Source of the DNA: Rosa chinensis
Lineage: Eukaryota > Streptophyta > Magnoliopsida > Rosales > Rosaceae
Length of the DNA: 64,000 nt
Direction of reading: 5' to 3'
Assembly (NCBI RefSeq): GCF_002994745.2
Contig: NC_037089.1
Span: forward strand, 14,278,141-14,342,140
The translations under genes were made by a program, and so were the position numbers. Within the stretch, counting starts at the first letter, position 1; each line of letters begins with the position of its first letter. Shown piece after piece: positions 55,600-64,000 of this stretch. Under the pieces are notes generated by a model. The model ran no database searches and was not told where the DNA came from. It was given only the letters and a program-made list of their open reading frames with translations.

Positions 55600-58500
55600 C
55601 ACCAACGATGCTACTGACACGTTTCTCAAAAGTGGAATTGAGGCAATGACTTAGTGAGTAAGTCTGCCATACTGTCCTCAGATCGAACCTAGTTCACTTT
55701 GATCTTGAGGAGAGTCTGTTGTTACTGATTATGCTTGGTGTTGTCACTTTTGATGTAGTCTTGCTTCATTTGTTCAAACAAGCAGCATTATCCTAAATGC
55801 TCGTAAGCTCATCTGTGGTAGACTTCAAACCACAATTGTTCGAACATGCATAATTATGGATCCAATCCATATATATTCACTAACCACTTTGTGAAGAGCA
55901 ATAATCTCTGCATTGTTCGAAGATATAGCGACTAGTGTCTATTCTGTAGACCTCCAAGATATCACGGTCTTCATCCATGGTGAACACTTAACCAGTTCGG
56001 GAATGACCTTTATGTAGGTTAGAGACATACCCAATATCAGCAAAATCTTCCAAAACACATGTCGTTTTGGGATGGGGATAGTGGACGCAGGCCAATGTTG
56101 GTGGCGTTCCTGGTGTGTGATGGGTCCGAATCCATCGTCTCTCTATAGGGATAGATCAAGCCCATATCAATTGTACATCTCAAGTACCGAAAGATATCTT
56201 TTACACCAATCCAGTGGCGTCACGTTGGTGCAGAGCTATAACTAGCTAACAAGTTCACAACATATAAGATGTCCAGTCTTGTGAATTGAGCTAAGTATAA
56301 TAATGCGCCTATTGTACTTAAGTATGACACTTTTGCCTCTAGCACATCCTCATCAACATCCTTCGGACGAAGAGGATCATTTTCAGGATCAAGACTACGG
56401 ATGATCATGGGGGTGCTTGAAGGCTTGACCTTGTCAAAATGCCTAAGCATCTATCAACACAATGCTCAAGTTCCAAACCGAGACATAATCGTGTTCTCCC
56501 AAAATCCTTCATCTCAAAATCGGATTTCAAGTGTCCAGCGGTTTCCCTTATTCTTTAAGGGCTTCCAATGAAAATTATGTCCAACATGAACCGCGATAGA
56601 ATCCTAAACTTGTTATAAAAACGAGCTGGCATATCCCTTCCCAATCAAGTAGTCACTTTAGTGAGCGTTTCAACCTCTTTGTAAAATGCGCTTCGTGGTC
56701 TAGAGCCACTTGACTTGGGTAAATGAAGTTCACCATGAACCTTCATGTATATTCCATATCTAGATCCCCATATAGATACGTAGTAACCACATTTGTAAGC
56801 TGCATGTTTAGTAATTCAGAAACTACCAAACTGATAGAGTAGTGAAGTGCAATGATATCCATTACGAGAGAATATGTCTCATCATAGTCAATTCCAGGGC
56901 GTTTTGTGAGAAGCCTTGCGCCATAAGGCGAGATTGCCATCTCTTTTTCTGATTATGCCTTCTAACGAATACCCATTAGTCAATAGTTTTATGTTAGGAG
57001 GTGTTGGCATCACTGGCTCAAAAACCTTCCTCTTTGTTAGAGAATCCAACTTAACCTCTATCGCATCTTTCCATTTAGGCCAAATTTCTCAACGTTGGAA
57101 TTCATTCATCAATGGAGAGTGGTTCGATATCATCGAACTCAACAAACTCATGCGCAACAAAATGTGCAATTACATCATCAATTATGATGGAGTTTCTATC
57201 CCACGTCTCATGTACACTAGTGTAATTTTCAAAGAGCTCTATATTCTCAGGAATAGGTTCTGACGTTAAGGCGTCCCCCAACTATAACCATAATCTAGAA
57301 GATTCTCATGAGACGGATTTTGAGTGTCGATGATCCAAGGATTGGGTTGTGCCAAAGTATGTATCCTTCAAACCCACGGGCCTCTCATGGATCCTGGCTA
57401 GGGCATGGCCTGTAACGCTAGTGTGCCACTTTCTTTGGCGTTGGTGTCATGCTTACTTCCATGTAGGGTGGTGTTACATCCTTTCTTAGGGATGTCCATC
57501 CTTGCAGGCATATTTGCAGCAAATATGTGTGATCTTGTCACTTTAGCAGGGATCGAGATGAGACATAGTGGGGACAGACTACGATAATTCCCGTCGTTCT
57601 TGCAGACCACAATAATTCTCGTCATTCCTGCTGAACATCTGTGTTCTTATCTCCCCCTGACGACTGGAATACTGTCTCATCAAGGTGACAATCTGCAAGA
57701 TATGCGGTAAAGAGATCGCCTAGCAAGGGCATTAAGTGGCAGACGATTGTTGGAATCTCAAATCCTATGTAGTTACTCATTCGTCTGTAAGGACCCATCA
57801 TAGTACGCTGTGGTGGTGCAATTTACACATAAATGGTTCACTCAAGTATGCATAAGTACGATACTTGTACCTAGTCACTAGCTATAACACAGAGGTAGAT
57901 TGAGTGGCAGTGCGTCGTAGACAAATTAGCATAGCTGCATGCGATATTGCATCAACCCCAAGCGGATATAAGGAGATGGGTGCGCATTACCAATTTCTGA
58001 CTACCATCATAGTCGTTTCTGCGAGACCATTTGGGTGTGTACATGAGAATAGGATGTCCAACATCAGTCCCATTGATATGCAATAACCATCGAAAGTCTT
58101 CGATGTAAAAACTCTAGCAATGTCAAATCCAATTGACTGAATAGGATGATCCGGGGAGTGAGCCTATTGTCATATGAAATGTGCTAGGAGTGTAGCATAA
58201 GCAACATTTACAGTTGGACAATGGCACAACATGTGACCAGCGTGTTTGCGTGTCAACCAACATCATGAAATATTTAAACGTCCGCAAGTTGGTTGAATCA
58301 GTCCACAGAATCCCCACCGACTTTATGTAAGAACAGAATGAGTATTTTCATATCCTTTACATAGGACGGTCTCAATCCTAACTTCCCTAAGGAACCGACT
58401 TTGTAAAATGAGCGAGAGGCCTTAGAAGCAACCAATGAGGATTTTGGTTGGGCCTGAGCATCTGAAATGCTATTGGAAGCAAAGTTGGTGATTGCAACAT

Positions 58501-60350
58501 CACCTAGGGCATCATCACTATGATGGACACCATCCATGGCATCATGGATAGGGACTATGTCAGCCCTAGGTAGGTGGCGGATGACAGCGGCAGTCACACT
58601 TAGTTTAGGAATCAACTTTTGATTCATGCTTCGTTTCGCTCGAGAGAATGGATGTCTGTGTGAAGTCTTTAGTAGACATATCATTATATCATGACTAGGA
58701 TGACCTATCATGTCGTGACAAAGCTAATATGTGTCTAAATCCAAGAGATCTTCCCTCATAACTTTATTGGATTTAATAGCTCGAATAGTGACATAGAGTC
58801 CACTAGAGAGACACATAAACTTTTCTAAGATGCGCATTTGTTCTCAATCATTAGAGGTATTGCAAAGGAACTCATTTCCATTCTCTACATGGGTTTTGAC
58901 ATGGAATCTGTTAGCTATTCATAGGTGCCATTTGTAGAGAGTTTCTGTGACAGTAATCAAGGTGCCATTTGGCAAGGGGAACTTGGGCTATTTCATGTCC
59001 TTGAATTAATACTGATGGTCCAACCATCGTAGTCACAAAGTAATATGCTCAAAATCAAAATGGAGTCATAATTGAAAGAACTCGAAATTTTATTCATAAG
59101 CTAACAGAGTACATCATTGTCTCTTAACCATTAGGATAATCTAATCCAAATGCTAGATAATGCAAAACAAAGGTAGTCGTTTGACTTCTTTTGGTAACTC
59201 CAAAACAAATATAACCAGGTGAGTAGAGAGATGTAAGTGGAGCAAATCTTGCTTAAGTACCACTTATCTCAAAACCTTCCTAGACATCATACTCATTTTG
59301 GATGAGCCTATGTGAAGAAAAACTAAACCAATGGCATTTACTACAAAGTATATGGCAATTGCCTATTACATCTCTTGGAAAAATAAAGATTTAAAATAGA
59401 ATTGATGATCTATTGATTCTAGCCAGATTTGTAGTCTTCAACCCTCCATTCTAGATCATCTTCTTGTTCCACATAGTGAGCTTCTCTTGCTTCACAATAT
59501 GCTTTGTAGGTGGTGACAATTTCTTCACGAGCTCTACAAATGTGTGCCCAATGACCGGATACTCCACATTGAGAACATATATCTCTTTTCTCAGACTCCA
59601 TTGATTGAGGCACTTTGAAAGCGTCATTTAGATGACTCTTAATGTTGGTGGTGCCACCAACATGGCCAGAGGCTTTGCCTCCCTCTCTCTTTCCACGTTG
59701 ACCTCTTTGGTTTGGCAGTTACCTTATCAAGTAGAGCGATTATATGGACCAGAATGTCCAGAAGTATCCCTAAAATTAGGCTTTCGCTATTGGCGCCCTC
59801 TCTTGGGGGCGCGATTATAATTGGATTCCTGAGTATGCTCTGTTTCCACGAATCTCAAATTATAGCTCTTCATAAGGATGTTGTCATGTTTTTCAGCGAC
59901 ATTCATAGCTCCAATGAGCTCATGAAACCTTGTGATCCTTCCTGCAGTAACATCTATTCGATAGTTTTTAGCAACCATCAATGCAGAGATGGAGAAGGTA
60001 GAGATAGTATTCTCAATCAACATCGCATTGTGATCTCTTTACCACAGAATTCCATTAAGGATTTAATGCGAAGTGCTTCTGAGCTGTAATCAAGAACTGA
60101 CTTAAAATCACAGAAACGGAGGCTATGCCATCTCACTTCTAGGTTAGGAAGCACGGAGTCACGGATATTGCCAAATCTTTCTTCTAGTGAGACCCACATC
60201 CTTCTGGGATCTTCTTCATTCATACACTCTTACTGGAGTGAATCATCCATCTGACGAGTCATTAGGATGATGGTTTTCGCCTTATTTGCCTCTAAGGCTG
60301 CTCTATTTGCTTCCAAAAGCTTGAGCTTGCTCAACAGTTAGCACGTCCTG
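55600..60350 (-). pseudogene. Cc gag-pol, many frameshifts and stops
   Basis: Minus-strand pieces in order: gag (60223-60017, WVSLEERFGNIRDSVLPNLE; 60023-59787), zinc knuckle CSQCGVSGHWAHIC (59571-59530), GAG-pre-integrase (58711-58630, MIGHPSHDIMICLLKTSH), integrase start (58300-58250, LRTFKYFMMLVDTQTRWSHV), integrase C-terminal text near 57950, RT (56940-56743, RPGIDYDETYSLV), and RT end/connection (56450-56220, YLSTIGALLYLAQFTRLD). No frame exceeds 140 codons. The DDE residues and YVDD cannot be placed confidently. Confidence 0.75.
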
Positions 60351-61341
60351 GTTAGGCTCGAGAATCGTATCTAAGATTCCATTGGCCTTGAGATGTTGGC
60401 GGACATCATGAACCTATCCAGAGCCAGTTGTTCCCAATGGAGCAAAGTCCAATTTGTTCAGGTTACTCATCCTGAAAGAGAACAAGAAAAAGGGTTAGTT
60501 TTGCAGCGAAAAAAGCTACCACGAAAACATATAAAATTTCTGAGTGTAGTCGCTTCCAAGAAATTCGATTCCAAGAGGTATTTAATTAGATCGAAACAAT
60601 AACGTAAGTGGTCGATCATAAATTCTCTACAAACACTAAGTTTAGAGATCTCAACAAGCTCCAAGCTTGGAGTGAACACGAACCCCCACAGTTCGGCTTA
60701 ATTAGGTCTCCCCTATGATGAAAAAAGGGGACTAGAAGAAGGGGTTTGCAAGTCCCCGAGAAAAAGAAGAGATATCGAATAATAACTCAAACAAAAAGGG
60801 AACTTTTAGTAAAAATTACCTTGAAATAGGTCGTCAGAAAAGTTATCGGCGGTGACGTGACATCGGACTGCTAACGATGCTGCTGAAGTGGTCGTGAGGT
60901 TAGCGGCTTGGGCTTCTGGGCTTCTGGGCTTGGGCTCCTCCTCCTTTTTCTTTTTTTCTCTACCGGTTCAAGTTGCAGTAGCAGTCAGGTGGCAGGTTCA
61001 TTTGCTTTTAGGCCGGTTCCGGAAAAAGTTTTTCTGGTTCCCAGATTCTGGGTATAAGATGCTACTGTTGGAAAAATTTTGTAGCAATTGGAGGTCCGAA
61101 AAGTGGTGAACCGGTAGAATATTTGCTGCGGTCGGTTTGGAAATTCCGATCGCCGATTAGGTAGCTTTCCGGCCGGTTCTGGTGGTTTTGCCGCCAGTTC
61201 TGGATTCCTGGGGTCGAGGGCTTCAAGTTGTTTTGCGGAGGTAGAAAAGGTTTCAAGGTTTTGTATTCGGATTTAGGGTTTTAGCTTCTTGAATCAAGGT
61301 TTGGCTATTTGTTTCAGGGTTAGGGCTTCGTGCTGATATCA

Positions 61342-61578
61342 TGTTTAAGGAAAACCAAAATTAGGAGAGAATTGAGCAGTACTTTCATTGATAATAGGGG
61401 TCTTTTTATATAGAGGATTACAATACATAGAATCAGAGTTGTACAAGGAAAGATAATCGTACAATTAATCGGATATCTATGAATACCTCCGAGAATATCT
61501 CTAATTCAGAACCCTATTACAACTAGGTCAAGTAACCTAGAGTTTGGGCTAGGCACATATTCTGGATTTACTTGAACA
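61342..61578 (-). repeat. 5' LTR of Cc
   Basis: 237 bp, the same length as 55146-55382, with roughly 15 differences by eye. Confidence 0.88.
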
Positions 61579-62287
61579 AATGTTTATTTTTTTTCTCTAT
61601 TTTTTTGTACCACAGATTAATTATTTAATTTTTTTTTCACTGCTAGTTTTTTTTTTTTTTTTTTTTGTAAATATAATTAATAGACTTAGATTTAAGTCAT
61701 AAATCATAATAGGATTATTTTGTTTTCCTCACCAATATGCGTTCAACATATATATCATATATTTTTATGTCACATGATTATAATAATATTTTAATTCTTA
61801 TTAAATATATATGAATGCTTTAATGAGTATGTAGTGAAATTAGAAAATGAAAATAGATAAGGAAAATAATAAAGAATACAATCTAATATTATTGAATTGG
61901 AAAGTATACATAAAATAAATATAATAATTTTTTGGTATAATGAATATAATAATTTTTGGTATAATTATTGTCCTTAATAGTCATTTTATAGTAAGTTATA
62001 TATGTCATATTGTCATTTAATAATTCATAATAGAGTGAGGTCAAGTGAGCAGATTTGGAGGTCCTTAATAGTTATTTTATAGTAGGTTATATATGTTATT
62101 TAATAATTCATAATAGAGTGAGGTCCAATGAGCAGATTAGAAGATGAAAAGTTTTGCCTATCATTTTTATAACTTGATCCAATTTTTCCCGTCTAAACAT
62201 AAAACGTCATCCAATTTTGCCAATTTTTCCCTCCTTCTATAATTGCTCGATCTATTAAATCAAGGGTAAAAAAAAAAACTTTAGATT
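61579..62287. other. AT-rich intergenic DNA with a tandem duplication
   Basis: No gene. Units at about 61970-62058 and 62060-62145 share GTCCTTAATAGT, TTATAGTA and AATAATTCATAATAGAGTGA, so about 85-90 bp was duplicated with a small internal deletion in the second unit. Confidence 0.6.
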
Positions 62288-62499
62288 TGTTAAAGGAAAA
62301 ACATATTATATGCCTTTGTCAAAGCGACTGACGGAGAGGGAATCAAGGAATCAGTGATTATCATCCATCAACACGATTACGGATCAATAAGCATTGTAAT
62401 GTCATCATTGTAATTGATATTTCCGTAATTCCATCCCTATATAAAGGGGCTATGAAATGAAATGAGTAGACCAATTCCAATTCTCATTTTACTTTTACA
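62288..62499 (+). repeat. Copia LTR Cd (plus), followed by PBS and leader
   Basis: 212 bp, TGTTAAAGGAAAAAC...TTTTACA, TATATAAAGGGG near 62439. It is followed by CG and the primer-site sequence TTATCAGCACGA (62502-62513), exactly as in Cb. Leader sequence runs to about 62813. The left border is inferred from the TGTT tip and the size of related LTRs. Confidence 0.6.
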
Positions 62500-62813
62500 C
62501 GTTATCAGCACGATCAGAGCAAATAGCCAAGAGATAAAAAACCCTCGCTTTGAAAAAAAAAAACTTTTCTTTTCTGCCGCCACCATACAAAAAAAAAATT
62601 CCACATGCAGCCGGCCAGACTGGCCTCACCATTGTCCATACACAACAGACCCTGCCTTCAGTTCCCGGCATCGCTACCTCTAGCCCAGCACCACCGGCCT
62701 CCAGCCCACAGGCCATACCTAAGCCCAGCCCCCGCAATGCAGCAACCCGATCTGCAGCAACCCAGCCCAGCCCCGCACGTTGCATCACAGCCTCTAGCCT
62801 TCGGCAGCACACA

Positions 62814-62830
62814 CAGTGCCGGCCCTGAGA
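62814..62830 (+). mobile_element. hAT-like transposon terminus
   Basis: CAGTGCCGGCCCTGAGA followed by AGGCCCAAGCCTAGGGCC and GGGGCCTC resembles a recurrent plant hAT end. It cuts into the Cd leader. No matching second end is visible before 64000, so its extent is unknown. Confidence 0.45.
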
Positions 62831-62899
62831 CTAGGTGAAGTAGGCCCAAGCCTAGGGCCTCAGATTTTAGGGGCCTCAAAAAAAAATTATGTAGGCCTG

Positions 62900-64000
62900 C
62901 ATATATTAAAAAAAAAAAAAAGAAGTTAATGAAACAATCTAAGAGGAGGAGTTTGAGATGGGATTTTTATTAGATCATATCCCTTCTTTTGATTCCACCT
63001 CTTTAGAGGCGTAACCTTGAAATTCTCTAGGACGGTGCGAACCTCGCGATTTCCTTATGGCTCTCGTCTTCCTCCCTAGCTAATCTCTATGTTCTCTCTC
63101 CTCTATGGGCTTTCGTGTTCTGTTTCCATTATAGGGTTTTGTCCCAGATTCACTCCCAATTCGGTTTTTGTCTATGAGCTATCAACTTCTTCATCGTCTT
63201 CACCAAAGAGAACAATACCCATCAGGGTTGAAAAATTTCACAAACACATTGTTCCTCTGTCTCGGATTTGATGGCAAGCAAATTGGGTTTTGCAAAATTG
63301 AAAGAAAATCTTCCAATCAAGGTACATGATTTCTTATGATTTTAGATTTGGAATTATATACACCAAGCTTGTGATGAGTTGCATCCCAGAAATTTAGATT
63401 GTCTCGATGATATTGCATAACTCTGTGATTGAATTTGATAGTGGATATGATTAGACTGATTTATGGAGAATGGTTTATGTAGCAAAATGGTGTTGCCCAC
63501 TTCGACTAGCTCTGTGAAGCAGTGGTTGAAGAAATCTTGTATTCCTTATGTTCCATAGGGCAGGACGTTATTAGAACAATATTTGATAGGACAGCCTATT
63601 GTGAATTTGTACTAGTGATTTTGGGGAGAATGTGGTCGATTCATCAGGACATGGGTTTAATTCGAATGCGGGTTTGGAGGTCCAGAGAAATGGGAATCCA
63701 GAGAGCTATATGAGTTTGCAAAGTGGTGATTCGAGCTGTTGGAATGGGAGCAATGGGTGGCCTGACCTTGCCATTTACACCCCACGTTCAGGTTTTCAGT
63801 AGATATTTGATTAATGCTTTTCATATATATTAGTCTATGATATAATGTTTCACACTGGAAACTATGATTGCGTAGAGAAATGGAGCATGAATGACTCTTT
63901 AGGCTTAATGCTAAGCAGCTTTAAGCTTTTAATTTTAGAATTTTCTGAGGTTATAGAGAAGGTGAGAAACACCAAAGTCCACAGAGCCATACCAAAGTGT
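62900..64000 (+). other. Unassigned region with exon-like stretches
   Basis: Two stretches look coding. One starts at ATG 63270 (MASKLGFAKLKENLPIK) and ends at a GTACATG donor-like site. The other, about 63614-63800, is open and reads LEVQRNGNPESYMSLQSGDS and WPDLAIYTPRSGFQ before TAG. I recognise neither. They may be exons of a host gene entering the window, or gene fragments inside a hAT element. Confidence 0.3.

Larger units (their letters stand above)
55146..61578 (-). mobile_element. Copia element Cc (minus), full length but decayed
   Basis: 3' LTR 55146-55382 and 5' LTR 61342-61578, both 237 bp. On the minus strand the PPT reads CAAGGGGGAG next to 55383 and the PBS next to the 5' LTR reads TGATATCAGCACGAAG. 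Domains follow in Copia order. Flanks are CATCT and AATGT, so no target duplication is visible. It is the closest relative of Cb and supplies the uninterrupted version of both N insertion sites. Confidence 0.85.

Noticed and set aside
55146..61578. Target-site duplication for Cc
   Set aside because: Flanks CATCT and AATGT do not match in any register I tried.

Overview
This is nuclear DNA of a flowering plant, almost certainly a eudicot. Nearly all of it is LTR retrotransposons nested in and abutting one another. The only host gene I can support is a broken F-box gene. The family is not provable from the sequence; Rosaceae is a guess from the look of the elements. I see no rRNA, tRNA, CRISPR or prokaryotic features. 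Many open frames here begin at non-ATG codons and are not genes.

Layout. 1-813: 5' end of a Ty3/Gypsy element on the minus strand (G0). 814-2357: remnant of a Copia element (Ca, minus). 2645-4302: old LTR-like sequence with a tRNA-type SINE at 2955-3085. 4303-11115: SIRE-like Copia element S1 (plus, 1.23-kb LTRs, 5-bp target duplication) that has lost most of pol. 12227-14352: solo LTR with target duplication, inside a decayed tandem-repeat tract. 14761-15239: LTR of Gypsy copy G2. 15247-27452: nearly complete Gypsy element G1, of the Tat type by its dual RNase H and spliced antisense ORF. 27453-30664: G2 remnant (antisense ORF, tandem repeat, conserved 3' block). 30665-47546: Copia element Cb (minus), split by two nearly identical non-autonomous LTR elements, N1 (30902-36909, minus) and N2 (40578-46339, plus). 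48463-49151: F-box gene cut off by a third kind of Copia element, T (49146-54855, plus, 3' truncated). 55146-61578: full-length decayed Copia element Cc (minus), whose sequence shows the empty insertion sites of N1 and N2. 62288-62499: another small Copia LTR (Cd). 62814: a hAT-like terminus, then about 1.1 kb with exon-like stretches of unknown origin.

How the parts relate. G and N elements share a primer-binding site, a polypurine-tract region, a roughly 150-bp conserved block near the 3' end, and a core promoter. N elements have no recognisable protein domain, so a G-type element is the natural candidate for mobilising them. Three observations deserve attention. (1) All eight G/N LTRs carry a motif matching the plant snRNA upstream sequence element (RTCCCACATCG), exactly 32 bp before TATAAAAG. 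(2) The polypurine tract of both families lies inside an inverted repeat whose arms differ between families but remain complementary. (3) G elements carry an antisense, intron-containing gene with its own TATA-like box. The N1/N2 pair is very young: LTRs look identical and both target duplications are perfect.
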